This document shows, piece after piece, positions 44,835 to 56,018 of a stretch of 64,000 nucleotides of DNA. Each line of letters begins with the position of its first letter. Position 1 is the first letter of the stretch. The position numbers were made by a program, and so were the translations under genes. This stretch comes from Spizellomyces sp. 'palustris' (lineage: Eukaryota; Chytridiomycota; Chytridiomycetes; Spizellomycetales; Spizellomycetaceae): the NCBI GenBank assembly GCA_006535965.1, contig QEAR01000021.1:186549-250548 (forward strand). Reading direction: 5' to 3'. The notes below the pieces were generated by a model, which was not told where the DNA came from, searched no databases, and worked only from the letters and a program-made list of their open reading frames with translations.

Positions 44835-47214
44835 ATGAAGACATCAACTTTCGGAGCTGTTGCAGCTTTGGCCTTAGGTCTAGCTACGACAAGCACGGCT
44901 GCCGTTTCAAAGCCTCCCAAGCTAGGTATTTAAAGGAGGTCTTTGCGTTGTCTAGGTCCATTGAAATTGACAATATCGAATGTAGCAGGCCGCGGATCGT
45001 TGCCCTCATGCAGCTCCTATTTTCCTCCTAAATACCCCGCTGTAAAATGCAGCGGGGATGGCGTGCCCAAGGACGCAAACTTTGATTATATCGGTAGGTT
45101 CGTCCTATTTGACACAGCAGCCATCAGCTTCTAACCCTGATTTGGATACTAGTTGTCGGCAGTGGCGCCGGAGGTGGACCTCTTGCTGTTCGTCTCGCTC
45201 GCGAAGGTTTCGCCGTTCTTCTCATTGAAGCTGGTTCCGATTATCAATCCTACAATACCACCATTCCGGCCTTCCACGCTCGATCAAATGAGGATCCCAA
45301 CATTGCTTGGGACTATTCCATCTCCCAAGGTCTTCCGAAGCGTGATAAAGTCTGGTATCCCCGAGTCAGTTCTTTGGGTGGATGCACGGTACACAATGGT
45401 ATGCATGTCTAAAGGCCGCCTGATTGCTTCAATTGTATCTAACTGATGGGTCATTCATCTTAGCCATGATTCACATGTACCCACACCCTTCTGATTGGAA
45501 TTCAATAGCCCAAACTTTCAATGATTCTTCGGTAGGTGTATTATTACGTTTTCCTGAATATCTCTCTGCGCCAATGTTTTAATCTCTGCATGTCTCGCTT
45601 ACTTAGTTCCGTGACGAGAATATGCGCCCATTGTTCCAACGTGTCGAGACCAGTAACTCATTCTGCAGCGACGATGGCAGTGCTGACAACGGTCATGGAT
45701 ACAATGGATGGTTGCAAACCCAGCTTCCCGACATGTCCCTACTCTACAACCCCCCAGACGCGCAGCTCGTTAGTCTGTTCACTGACCTGGTTAGCACCGT
45801 TCCCGGTACCCCTGGAGGCGACGTCAATGCACCAGGCGGAACAAGTGCCGAAGGATGGCACCTGGTGCCGTCTGCGGTGACTCCCAGTAAGGAAAGAAGC
45901 TCTGTCTATCAACTCATTCAAGATGAGCTCAACCGAGAAGAATCACTCGATCCTATTTGTCAACTCAGTGGAAACGACGTCAAGGCGAATAAAAACGTAG
46001 CCCCCATTCGCCCTCTCACTATCTGGACGAACACCCTGGTCACATCCCTTGACATCGATGGCACCAATGTCCGAGGTGTCAAGTACACTCAAGGTCAAAC
46101 CCTCTATCGTGCTTCTCCTCTTGCTAGCAATGCAAAGCCATCACCGCTTGGTACTGTTCGCGCAAAGCGTGAAGTTATCCTCGCTGCTGGTACTTTCAAC
46201 ACCCCGCAGATTCTACAGCTGTCGGGCATTGGCGACATGAACGACCTACAAAAATTCAAGAACAAGGACAGTGGTCCAGGTGCTGAAAAATTCCAACCTC
46301 GCCTTCACCTCCCCGGCGTAGGTAAGAACCTCCAAGATCGGTACGAGATCTCCGTAAATGTGGCCATGAAGCAGGACTGGGAGCTGCTCAAGAAATGTAA
46401 ATTTACCGCGGATTCCACCGATCCATGTTTCACTGCTTACAAGCGTGGTTTGACCTCCACTTGCGCTGCCAAAAAATGGGAGGCCAATATATACGGCACA
46501 AACGGAGTTTTCCTTGGAATAACCCAACGCTCCGTACCAACCGTTCCCGATCCTGATCTTTACATCTTTGGTGGACCGCTCAACTTTCACGGCTACATCA
46601 AAGGTTACCCTCAGGAACTTGCGGACAGCAAAAACGTTTTCTCTTTCCTCATCCTAAAAGCACACACCAACAATACTTTGGGTACTGTCAAGATCACCTC
46701 CACTGATTACCGCGACACACCGGCGATCGACTTCAAGTTTTACGCGGATGGAGTCACAGACCTTCTGACCGTTGCAGGTGCAGTTAAACAGGTTCGAAAC
46801 CTTATTACCCACGGTCAGTACGTGGACCACGAGATCTTGCCAGGCGCCAACGTTCAAACCGACGCTCAAATCGTTGACTACATCAAACAAAACTCTTGGG
46901 GTCACCACGCCTGCGGAACAGCCAAAATGGGAATAGCTTCGGATCCCACTGCGGTTGTCGACAATAAGTTTAAGGTCCACGGTGTGAACGGTCTTCGCAT
47001 TGTTGATGCCTCTGTCTGGCCAAAGATTCCTGGGTTCTTTATCGCGACTCCTACGTATATGATGAGCGAGAAGGCGGCGGATATCATCAAGCAGAGTGCT
47101 GCTACTGGAGTTTGCCCGAGAGCGGCTAAAAGCGACCCTCCGTCTACCGGAGGCTGGGTCAGCAACTCGGGCAGCTCGGTCAGCTGGGGCAGCTGGGGCA
47201 GCTGGGGGTCTTAA
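44835..47214 (+). CDS. Secreted GMC (glucose-methanol-choline) oxidoreductase
   Basis: About 680 residues, five exons. ATG 44835 gives a signal peptide (MKTSTFGAVAALALGLATT). The FAD-binding glycine motif VVGSGAGGGPLAVRLA follows, then VLLIEAGSDY, GGCTVHNAM and the second GMC signature GTFNTPQILQLSGIG. The C-terminal substrate domain ends with NSWGHHACGTAKMG, holding the catalytic His, then LRIVDASVWPKIPGF. The tail is unusual: a Ser/Gly/Trp repeat (SWGSWGSWGS). GMC enzymes oxidise sugars, alcohols or aryl alcohols and release peroxide, often to serve lignocellulose breakdown. The substrate cannot be told from sequence. Introns (about 44928-45048, 45092-45152, 45400-45463, 45532-45607) have consensus borders. 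Confidence 0.92.
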
Positions 47215-47563
47215 GACCCTGCGATGGACTCCGCAGATCTCAACGCCATCCAGCGTGATGTGATACTAGGTCTATTTGGTTGCTTTGAATCTATTGCCAG
47301 GCTCCTTAATAGGAGATCTGAACTATTACATCTATAGACAAAACTACATAGAAAACCATACAAAAGAAGAGGGGGAGGAAATGCACATTATGGTGCTTTT
47401 TTCGTTGGGCTGAATCTATTCAGGAACGCCTTGGGAGCACATCCGCGCTATTAAATCCATAAATATCGTAAATCTGGGTCAATGCGACCGAAAATGCCGG
47501 GAGAGACTATTACGTTGGGGAAGTAGGGTAAAGCAACAAAAAGAAAATACAGAATACCGTCTA
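47215..47563. other. Tail-to-tail intergenic stretch
   Basis: About 350 bp holding the 3' UTRs of the GMC and GNAT genes. Nothing else seen. Confidence 0.45.
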
Positions 47564-48439
47564 CTATTGATCATCTACATGCAGCACAAACTCTCCTTCC
47601 AGAATAGTATGAACGGGCAGAAACCCAAGCTTATCATATATTCTCCTTGCATGGGCATTCGTTTCTTCCACGTTCAATCCAATCCGATCAGGGCGACACC
47701 CTGCCTCTTCTAATAGCTGCAAAACGCACGTTGCCACACATGCAGTTGCATACCCAGCACCACGGAAGCCAGGGCGAGTAGCAACACTTCCGATGACCGC
47801 TAGCTTATAATCAGCAGAATGCACATTAACTCCTGCGATGCATAGTAATCGTGGCGTTGTCGCTGTACTCGAGGGTTCGATCACACCATAATGAAAACGA
47901 GAGTGAAGCATCCGCGGGTCAAAATCTATTGAGGGGACAGTGCTGTACAGATCCATTGCAGCAGCAAGGTGGTCCGGGGACGAGGTCAGACGAATTAACT
48001 GATCCGATAAAGGCTTTTTCTTCAGAGCCTGCTGACACAGCTTGACACCATCTGGGCCTAAGCACATCTTAAAGTTGACCTCTGGATGAGGTGTCTTTGT
48101 AGACAGGCGATATGCAGGATCGACCATCCGCATGAAACCTGCCGAGAAATGGCACCAGAATTTCTCCGGGAAGAAACGATTCTTTGCTAGGTGCGCCACC
48201 AGTTGCCCAAAATCATCCTCGTCCTTCGAAAGAGCCAACACAACTGGTGTGCTTCGGGTCGGAGAATGGTAGAGTAGAACGACCTCCTTCAGGGTCCCGT
48301 CAGAATCGACAGCCGTTTGCCAGGTGCAATGCGGAAAGTGAAAATCATCAAGGTCCCCCAGATGATAGTTGAATAGGACTGGATCGGACAGAAAAAATCC
48401 GGCAAGACGGTCTCTAGAGTTGCACTCACCAAACGAGCG
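47564..48439 (-). CDS. GNAT-family N-acetyltransferase, 5' end unresolved
   Basis: A GNAT fold in the C-terminal half: LAVIGSVATRPGFRGAGYAT (acetyl-CoA loop R-G-x-G-Y/A), ACVATCVLQLLEEAG, LNVEETNAHARRIYDKLGF. The N-terminal half (RLAGFFLSDPVLFNYHLGDL, DDFHFPHCTWQTAVDSDG, PVVLALSKDEDDFG) resembles the N-terminus of fungal and bacterial two-domain GNATs with a YHLGDL motif. The frame is open from 48439, just inside a stop at 48440-48442, but no in-frame ATG precedes the conserved part. A first exon must therefore lie upstream, perhaps beyond the tRNA, or the 5' end is damaged. Acceptor-like CTCTAG|A occurs at the right place. Substrate unknown. Confidence 0.7.
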   Translation of the reverse strand, partial: RSFGECNSRDRLAGFFLSDPVLFNYHLGDLDDFHFPHCTWQTAVDSDGTLKEVVLLYHSPTRSTPVVLALSKDEDDFGQLVAHLAKNRFFPEKFWCHFSAGFMRMVDPAYRLSTKTPHPEVNFKMCLGPDGVKLCQQALKKKPLSDQLIRLTSSPDHLAAAMDLYSTVPSIDFDPRMLHSRFHYGVIEPSSTATTPRLLCIAGVNVHSADYKLAVIGSVATRPGFRGAGYATACVATCVLQLLEEAGCRPDRIGLNVEETNAHARRIYDKLGFLPVHTILEGEFVLHVDDQ

Positions 48440-48585
48440 CTACTCATTTGTTCATATTTAGGTCCTTGAAAACCAGAGATTGCTGAGCTGACCAACCTTG
48501 AGTTCTTTTTGAAGTGACAAATTCCGTGCCATATCCGCAGGCCAAAAGGACTCGGCAAAAGAGAAAGGTCACTATCATACAAAGT

Positions 48586-48667
48586 GACGAGAGTGGGATT
48601 TGAACCCACGCCTCCGGAGAGATCAGGGCCTTAACCTGACGCCTTAGACCAACTCGGCCATCTCGCC
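48586..48667 (-). tRNA. tRNA-Leu (anticodon AAG)
   Basis: The minus strand folds as a class II tRNA: acceptor GGCGAGA pairs with the 3' TCTCGTC end, a D-arm GCCGAGTTGG, an anticodon stem TCAGG/CCTGA closing a seven-base loop TTAAGGC with anticodon AAG, a long variable arm (TCTCCGGAGG), and a T-arm with the B-box GGTTCGAATCC. Length is 82 nt with no intron. It decodes CUU and CUC leucine codons after A34 deamination. It lies between the GNAT reading frame and the lipase. Confidence 0.93.
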
Positions 48668-49136
48668 ATGTCCTTCTCGCTAGCCGGGGACAATTAGATT
48701 TACAACCTTTTTCAATCACGTGGATCTCCAAATGGTTGCACATTTCTCCCGCCGATGCCAACCAGCCAGAACCCAACCGCTATGTTTGCAGGAGATCTAT
48801 CCATCGGGTCAGAAGTCTGATTCAAATATCAGGCCCATAGCGAGCTTGGTCTATGCAGCGTGCAATCGTGCGATGGTAATCTGGCTCACATTACACCTTC
48901 TTACCTGCTAGAAAAATGAAAAAGAAGAATAGTTTGAGGCTCAACTACTAGGTATATTGATACTACGGGAGTACTAAGAGAGGTATAAGTTGATCCGAAA
49001 GCGCCAGGCTATCTAGTGCATTACTCTGTATTTACTATTTCTAACTAAGGCTACTGCATAGAATCTCACGCAAAATCATCCTTGACCGGCACAGGATAAT
49101 TTATGCCCACGAAAACTGTAAACAATCGGACGGCGC
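48668..49136. other. Intergenic stretch
   Basis: About 470 bp between the tRNA and the lipase stop. Nothing supported; it could hide a 5' exon of the GNAT gene. Confidence 0.4.
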
Positions 49137-50532
49137 TCAGCACCATGGTCTATTGGGAGAGAAAACAGTACACAGTTAATTTTCTGTGCGTCAAAAGGTT
49201 TATGAAGGCGCATTTGCACATACCCGAAAGCAATGTCAAAGTATCCAATCAAGTGAGCAGCGATGGAAGGAATGATAACGCTGCCAGCACAGGCCGCTGC
49301 CTCACCCAAGGAGTCGTCGCAGTTGGACAAGTCGCCCTTGGAGGTGATCCAGTACTCTGCACGGTGGTGCAAAAAGTCGAAAGATTTGGGAGGGAGGTGG
49401 GGGACGATGTCGTTGTTGTGGGTAACACGGAACATATTGCTGAAGAAAGGGAGGGTGTAAACCCAGTTTGCCCAGGCCTGGTTGCCGACACTAATTTCCA
49501 ACAGTCAGCGATCACTTTTAGGGAACGAAAGACGCGTAACTAAGCAATACCGAGGTTCGCCATAGGAGTAGGTTTTAATCCTGTTGCCAAAGGATTCACC
49601 CAGGAAATCATAAAGGTCGATCGCACCAAGAATGCCAATGGCTCCACCCATGCTGTGGCCAACAACGTGAATATCGAATCCTTTGCCGGGTCCATTCAAG
49701 ATTTGCTGAACGGCACTGCGGACCGTGCTAGCAGCGGCATTGTAGGCATCCGCGAATCCACCGTGGATTTTGGCGCCATTGGGAACCTTGACTCTGTTTA
49801 GCCTGTAGTCAGCATCAATCTTGAAGAACTTGAGGTCAGCGACTGCGTTTCGAATTGAGAGAGTTCCACGGAACGAGACAATGATGGCCTTCTGAGATGG
49901 GTTGTATCCGACGAAACCGACAGTGTTTGTGGCCAGTGTGTCAAACTTCTTGACGACAATAGTCCCGGCGGTAGGCCCAGAGCAACGCTCGCGGCAAGTC
50001 CAGTTTTCGATACCGGCGAGGCAATCTATAGGCAGAGAACATGTCAGATATCGACGTGAAGCGTTGAAGATAGGGGCAGTTGAAGCTTACAAGAGGCAGC
50101 AGCGTAGGCTTGGTGAAGCTTAAGGTCGTCAAGCGATGCACCAGTTACGAAGCTTCGAGCGACCAAGTTGGATTGAGTCGTATTGACGGCTTCGGAAGCC
50201 GTAAAAGCTGGACTCACGGGTGCATCCTTGGCTGGGTCGGTCTTGCTGACAATGACGTTTGTAATGGCGTCTGAACTGAGGTCCTTAACCATGCTGGAGG
50301 AAGCAGGGGCTCCCAAGATCTAGTATGAAAAACAACATGAGCTCATCGAAAATTAACGAGCTAGATCACATCAAAGACATACGTCGGACATAAACTGGAG
50401 CCGGACTGCATCAGCATTCTGAGCCTGACGACGCGCAGCGCCGCGAGATTGGAGCTGTTCAACAGCGGGAGCGGCTTGAGTGCCGATGGCAGCACATGCA
50501 AGGAGTGTGACAAAACTGCGGAGAAGAGCCAT
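49137..50532 (-). CDS. Secreted class 3 (Rhizomucor-type) triacylglycerol lipase
   Basis: About 390 residues in five exons. ATG 50532 gives a signal peptide (MALLRSFVTLLACAAIGTQA), then a propeptide-like region. Core motifs: SQKAIIVSFRGTLSIRNAV, IHGGFADAYNAA, IHVVGHSMGGAIGIL (GxSxG nucleophile), KTYSYGEPRVGNQAWANWV, and RVTHNNDIVPHLPP with the catalytic Asp. The catalytic His is probably that in AAHLIGYFDI near the end. After the last intron (donor TTTCGG|GTATGT, acceptor CCCAATAG) the protein ends GPWC. It cleaves triglycerides or related esters outside the cell. The paired cysteines (DCLAG, WTCRERC, NCDDS) fit disulfides of secreted lipases. A 2.6 kb gap separates it from the divergent hydroxylase gene. 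Confidence 0.9.
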
Positions 50533-53146
50533 TATGGAAAGACAAGTTGAGGAAACTTGGAAGGTCTGGTTGTATGAGGTGCAAGATTGGTTCGAGATTC
50601 CACTCTGGCTGATCCGCTTTGTAAGTCGATTGTCCTTGGTGCTGCTGCTGATGAGATGGGGGAGACGTGCGATGGTTCCTTTTTAACTTTGGAGGAGAGC
50701 TTTGGAGGGAGTGGAGACAGTTAGCCGAAGCTTGACTCTGGCGCCAAGGTTGTCCGAGCACAAATTGAATGGTTTACTGAAAAAAGATGAATAGGACGAA
50801 CAGCAGGAGGTATAAGGACACTTTGTCACTCCTTCTTGCTTTTTAAGCACATTATCCCTACTACGGGCGGAAGGCTGTGTCGAATCTGAAGAAAACGACA
50901 GATGCGAATGACCAAGCGAGCCATCCAGTAAACGGTATGGAGTTGGATCTTCCTGTTCAGAGCAAGGCCCCAAGCATGCACAGATAGTTTGTAAGCTCGA
51001 TCATCATAAAAAGGAGCAGCACATGGACAGGGGACGTTGTATGTTTGAATGGATCGAAACCATGCGGTGCCACTAGCTACTTGGCAATCCGCAGCAAGAC
51101 GATGGTCATGTCCTTGTTCGGCAACTTCGGGGAGTTTTCAACGTTGAAGGAAAAGGTGAATCGAAGATTCTATTGCCAGATGTTGTCGTAGCGCTTCAGT
51201 GCTGCAGCACAAAGTGAGGTTTGGTGTGGAATCTCGGGAATTGTTCTTCCCCGCCAACACAAGGAGGATCGGAGAGCGTGGAGAATTGATTCGGTTGGGT
51301 ACTTCCAAAAGGTACACTTTTGCTTTGAAATGGCCGTCCTTAAAAACCATCACAGGGACAGTTGAAACCGCTGACAAAGTTCCATGGCATGCCATAACTA
51401 TGTCGGCACAATTTTGCCTTATGAACATGGATTATAACTACTAAGGCAAGATCCATTTCAAGGATGGTTTGGATAAACAAACAATGGTCGTAGTAGATCA
51501 CGACTTTTGCATGGCACCCATGCGATGGACTATGATGTCGTTAATTACTCTGTGTCAATTTGGTGTCCTGCAAATTGCTTCCATGCAGTGCTGTTGTTCT
51601 TTTTGTTGGACTCTTTTAAAATTCTTGTCCTCCCCCTGGGTGTCCGACCATTGACAATACCTTTTGCTACCCGCGTTGGCGAAGTTGGTCTAAAATTTAC
51701 CCAAGAACTGCTAATAAGATGCGCGTACAAATGAACTTGTCTTTGGTATCCCAACCTTTCGACGGAATTTGCTCCAGCCGACAACCGGAGAAACTGGGCA
51801 TCTGGATTCTCCTTGCACACAAATTGATGCTGCATGGTCGTCTTTTGCTACGCACGCACTTACGCTTGGCATTTCTGTCCGGTCCCCGCTCTGAAGTAAC
51901 TTTCTTTGATCACCAGCGCAAAAGGTCCAAGAGCTCCACCTTTGCATGAATCGCCATTATGTGTTTTCAGAGATGGGATTGCCAGTCAACAACCCCGATC
52001 GGTTGCGAGTCAAGCGAGGTGTCAGCAGGACTAGTTTTTGTTGGCTCAGATCCCAGAAATTAACAACAAGAAAAATCAATTCTTGAAAAAAGCTTACGCT
52101 GGAAATTTTGAACATCACGCTTTGAAAGTCTCCGTTCGCGCACAAAACTCACGCGGGCAGATGGGTTGTTTCTTCTCGCGTGGCTCGTCTCGGATTCATC
52201 GCTTTCCACGGCCATTGCGACCCATGACTGCTTTGGACGTTTTGGAGTTTGAATGGTATATGAATGGTATATAGGTAGTCCAGTGTGCCGACACAGGTAC
52301 TTGTAATCCGACCCTGCAGGAAATGCTATTTATACTTGCCGATTCAGTCGTTTCTCTTGGGACGCATTGCGTTGCAGATAAGTTTGGTATACTCTGATAG
52401 TCAACCCTATCCTCGACATTTGCAACTCTGATGAATTGTTTAGCTTGGACAACTATTGCGCATCCGTCTGTAACGTGAGTAGCCGATGGCCTTCAAGACT
52501 GATCCATTGATAGCACAGCAAGATTGTCAGTCTTTTCACGAGGGTTGCGGATGATGACGAGAGCGAGAGTCAAAAAAAAAAAATGTCGGATGACTGAACT
52601 GACATTAACACTCTGATTGCACATGTTTTTTTCTTAGCACATTTGGCGGTGCTGCTGCAAGTCTGCGCTTTATCATCAAGATGCTTTTGAAACTGATCCT
52701 GATTACATGAGTGTGATGAAAACATCCCCAAACAAAAGCTTGTATCCTTTTTTACATCGTTGGGTTATGTTGACTGCTCGTGGGCAGAAGTCAGCCTCCA
52801 TTGGGGAGAACATGTGAGCTCTCAACCTCGTGAAAAAGTTGGGGAGGCGGGGGGGGGCTGTCATAAGCAAAAAAAAGCCGATCCACGAGAGCTTTGGGTG
52901 CGACATCGGCAGGCCAAACGTGACCGTGTCCCCATTTTAGGCTTTCCGCCCAGAATTCATCGTCGTCTTGAGGCATTGGCAAGAAAAAAACTCGTCGTCG
53001 AAAACGTAGCCTTTTATTTCACGAGCAAGACAAAAACTTGCAGCAGCGTTTTGCTTGTAGACATTTGCTCTTGGCGGGTTTTGGGGCTTTATAAGGAGAA
53101 AGCAGACGGCGACAACCTTCCATCCATCTCATTCAAAACGTTCCTC
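50533..53146. other. 2.6 kb divergent intergenic region
   Basis: Between the lipase and the fatty-acid-hydroxylase starts. Open frames here (51199-51444, 51545-51835, 51711-51947 and others) are short, mutually overlapping and without domains. A TATA-like element for the hydroxylase lies at 53088. No transposon ends or RNA genes recognised. The size is unusual for this window. Confidence 0.4.
53088..53096 (+). promoter_or_regulatory. TATA-like element of the hydroxylase gene
   Basis: TTTATAAGG, 51-59 bp upstream of the ATG at 53147. Position supports that ATG as the true start. Confidence 0.4.
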
Positions 53147-54438
53147 ATGAACCACACTGTTGCATACATCGTCCCGACGGCCAAGGATCTCTTTTGGACC
53201 ACGTATGGGGCCTCTGCCTCTTTGGCTGCCACAGTGGTGTCCAAAAGCGGTCTCCCCTACGATTGGAGCATAAAGCTCGTCAATAGCACAAATTACATCC
53301 TTGTCTTTGGCATCGTCGGCGTTCTTTACATTGAGCTAATCTACCAATGGACAAAATTCCTGTATCGACGTGGATGGATCCAAAGACATCAGGTATCCAT
53401 CTGACAAGATCTGACTCTGCCATTCCGTGCATTCATCTATACTTTTTCTTTGCGCGAGTAGCTTGCACTGCCGGATGACCGGGATTACGTTATGAATTAC
53501 TTTGCTGCAACAAGCATCGTCACCATGCCTGTCTTTTATATTGCGGCTCGATGGGAGATCGTCTACCCAAAGATTACGTACAAGTTTGACTTTTGGCAGT
53601 TGGTGCTCTTTCAGTTGGCTGTCTTTTTCCTTCAAGACATTTGGTAAGAAAGAATGAAAGCGACACTGTTGTAGGATACTTGCCAAGTAATTCTGTGTCA
53701 ATCTGTGCAGGTACTTTTACGGACATCGGTACATGCACAAAAACAAGGTCCTTTGGAATTGGGTACATAGCGTAAGTAGCGTGGATACGAACAAGACATG
53801 GGAATGCGAGTACTTTTATTTACCTTAGTTCCTCTCAACTTGTGCAGCATCACCATGAAAAGCGAAACATCAATGTGAGGACCTTGGTGCTTGATCTCTC
53901 GGTATTGAGTTAGCTAACACATTCACCCAGGCTTTCTCAACAGGCTATGCTGCCTGGATCGAGAACTTTTTATTGATCGGCCCTTCCATCCTGATCAGCG
54001 TCGTCCTGATGGATCTGATGCCCTCATTCAACATGCTGACATTGCGACTAGCGTGGCTATCTCAATTTAAGGTAGTGAGACTTTGCATACTTTTGATAGA
54101 TGAGAATGAGCAGGCCGTATCTGACTGCATGTTGGCCAGATCTTCGTCATTGGCCATACAGGAATGAAAATGCACCCACTTTTGTACTTTGGCAATCCTT
54201 TTGCATGGCTACAGCAAGTTCTGAGTCCTGTGGGTCTGTCGCAGATTCCAGAAGACCACGAGATGCACCATTTGTACCCAATGTGCAACTTTTCTCTGAA
54301 TTTTAGGTGAGTCTTTTGATCATGGTGGACCATGAGGGTGAGCCATTTTGACCCTGCCCTTTTGATAGACTGTGGGACACACTGTGGGGTAGTTACAAGA
54401 GCATTGAGACTCTAAACCGAAATAAGAAGAAGGCGTAA
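53147..54438 (+). CDS. Fatty acid hydroxylase / sterol desaturase superfamily membrane enzyme
   Basis: About 330 residues, five exons. The diiron histidine boxes are all present: GHRYMHKNK (H-x3-H), WVHSHHHEKRN (across an intron), and EDHEMHHLYP (H-x2-HH), with a further His in VIGHTGMKMH. Hydrophobic segments include YILVFGIVGVLYIELIY, LVLFQLAVFFLQDIWYFY and FLLIGPSILISVVLMDL, giving an ER-membrane topology with boxes in the cytosol. The end FRLWDTLWGSYK is also typical. Members include ERG25, ERG3 and sphingoid hydroxylases; the exact substrate cannot be assigned. ATG 53147 is the first ATG of the frame; the frame is open to 52760 by chance but starts there with TTG. Confidence 0.9.
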
Positions 54439-54670
54439 AAGGTGTCTCATAACTTTGTATGATTGGGATAGGATGTTAGCCCATAGTAGAAATGCGTAAT
54501 GCTGGAGAAAATATTTGGTTTGTCAGTAGGTCGATTGTATCTTATTAGGTTTCATGTGTCATATTGTCTTGTCTTTTCCTCCTCTTTTTTCGAGCCTTCA
54601 TAATACAGAGAGGAATGGCTCACTGCGAATCGCACTCGGTGAATTTTGGGTTTTTGACAGTGGCATTGCT

Positions 54671-54707
54671 CCCCCCCCCCCCCCCTCCCCNNCCCCCCCC
54701 CCCCCCC
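54671..54707 (+). repeat. Poly-C tract interrupted by two unknown bases
   Basis: About 37 bases almost entirely C with one T and two N (54691-54692). The Ns show that the assembler could not resolve the run, so its true length is unknown. It lies in the promoter region of the NmrA-like gene. Confidence 0.9.
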
Positions 54708-54826
54708 GTTACGTCAAAAACACAAGATCCCATCGGTTGTCATCGGCCATCAGGAAAGGCTTGATGAACCCTTTTCATGCGATCCTCATGACGCTCCAAA
54801 CGTTGGTCCCGCTTGGTTTCCGCACA

Positions 54827-54834
54827 CATAAAAG
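54827..54834 (+). promoter_or_regulatory. TATA-like element of the NmrA-like gene
   Basis: CATAAAAG, 52-59 bp before the ATG at 54886, identical to the octamer before the GMC gene. Confidence 0.4.
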
Positions 54835-54885
54835 CCGGCGTTGGCCGCTGCCCTCTTATATCGTAACATCTCAAATTCACCGTAA

Positions 54886-56018
54886 ATGTCTCCCACTAGG
54901 AAACTTACCGTTCTCGTCACCACTGCAGAGAGCCGCACAGGCGATGCCGTCGTTCAAGAGCTGCTCAGCGGCGAATACAAGAACCGCATTGCCAAAGTTA
55001 TTTCTCTGTTTCCGCCCGATTTGGAAAACCCAGAGCACATGAACCTTGGTGCCGAGATGCAAAATATTGATGTGCTGGAAACGAGCGTAGAGGAGCTGTC
55101 CACGTTGATGAAGACGAATGGAGTGGATGTGGCTGTTTTGGTACCTCCGGCCACAGACGTCAAAGTATGAATGCAAAAACGGTTTCGGATGAATTTGCTC
55201 TAACAAAAGTATGGACCATGCTAGGTGCTCGTAGCAGAGAAACTTCTTCGGGCCGCGCAAGAAGCCGGAACCTTGAACGCCATCACGGTATCGTGCCAAG
55301 CTTGCGATGACCCCAACGGAGGTCGAAGAATGAAGCAATTCCTGGCGATTGAGAGAGCCAGCAAGGCATCTTCAGTCCCTAATGTGTGCATTGCCAGGTA
55401 GGTATACGCCCAAGCCCATCTTTGGAATTGCTAGAGTCTGATATCCTTGATTCTCCATCTCAAATCCTAAAATGACCTTAAGAACCGGTCACTACATTCA
55501 AAACTTGTTCTTATATACCGAACAAGTCAAGGAATCGAAAACACTTGGGCTCCCGATCGATCACAAAAAGTTTGCCCCCGTCGACGTCCGAGATGTCGCC
55601 TACGCCATCACGACTATCATTGGCCACGGAGTGGAGCAGCATCATGCTCGATGCTTTGATTTCACCGGTGTAGTGAAAAGAACGAGGAGTCCTTTATTCC
55701 ATGGACATCTTGCTAATATAATGCATACGCGATATAGGCCCTGAAGCCCTCACAGGCGATGAGCTTGTAGCCAAATCCGGCATCCCCGATATCCGTTTCA
55801 AACCCATCTCTGTCCAAGACTGGAGAGAGTACATTGAGCTCGTTGAAGATCTTGATCCGTCCGAGATTGAAGTTTTGGACGAACAGTTCCATTTAGTAAG
55901 GTTGGGGAGATTGCAGTATGTTTCGCCTGATTTTACTCGATTGGTTGGTAAACCCCCAAGGCCCGTTGAAGAGTGGTGGAACGAGGCGAGGGATGAGTTT
56001 ATTCCTGAGGAAGAGTGA
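54886..56018 (+). CDS. NmrA-like NAD(P)-binding protein (atypical short-chain dehydrogenase)
   Basis: About 300 residues in four exons from ATG 54886. The N-terminus (KLTVLVTTAESRTGDAVVQE) is a Rossmann beta-alpha-beta start, with a degenerate GxxGxxG (TAESRTG). Then VDVAVLVPPATDVK, VLVAEKLLRAAQEAGT, RTGHYIQNLFLYTEQVKE (a typical NmrA segment) and FAPVDVRDVAYAITTII. The C-terminal part (PEALTGDELVAKSG, PISVQDWREYIELVE) fits NmrA/HSCARG-like proteins, which sense NADP(H) or reduce quinones and often lack the catalytic Tyr-Lys pair. Introns follow VK, AR and TG with consensus borders. Sensor versus enzyme cannot be decided. Confidence 0.82.

Noticed and set aside
49103-49543. 146-codon plus-strand frame
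   Set aside because: Antisense shadow of the lipase exons.
52760-53146. N-terminal extension of the fatty acid hydroxylase
   Set aside because: In frame but without an ATG; a TATA-like element at 53088 lies inside it, so it is upstream DNA.
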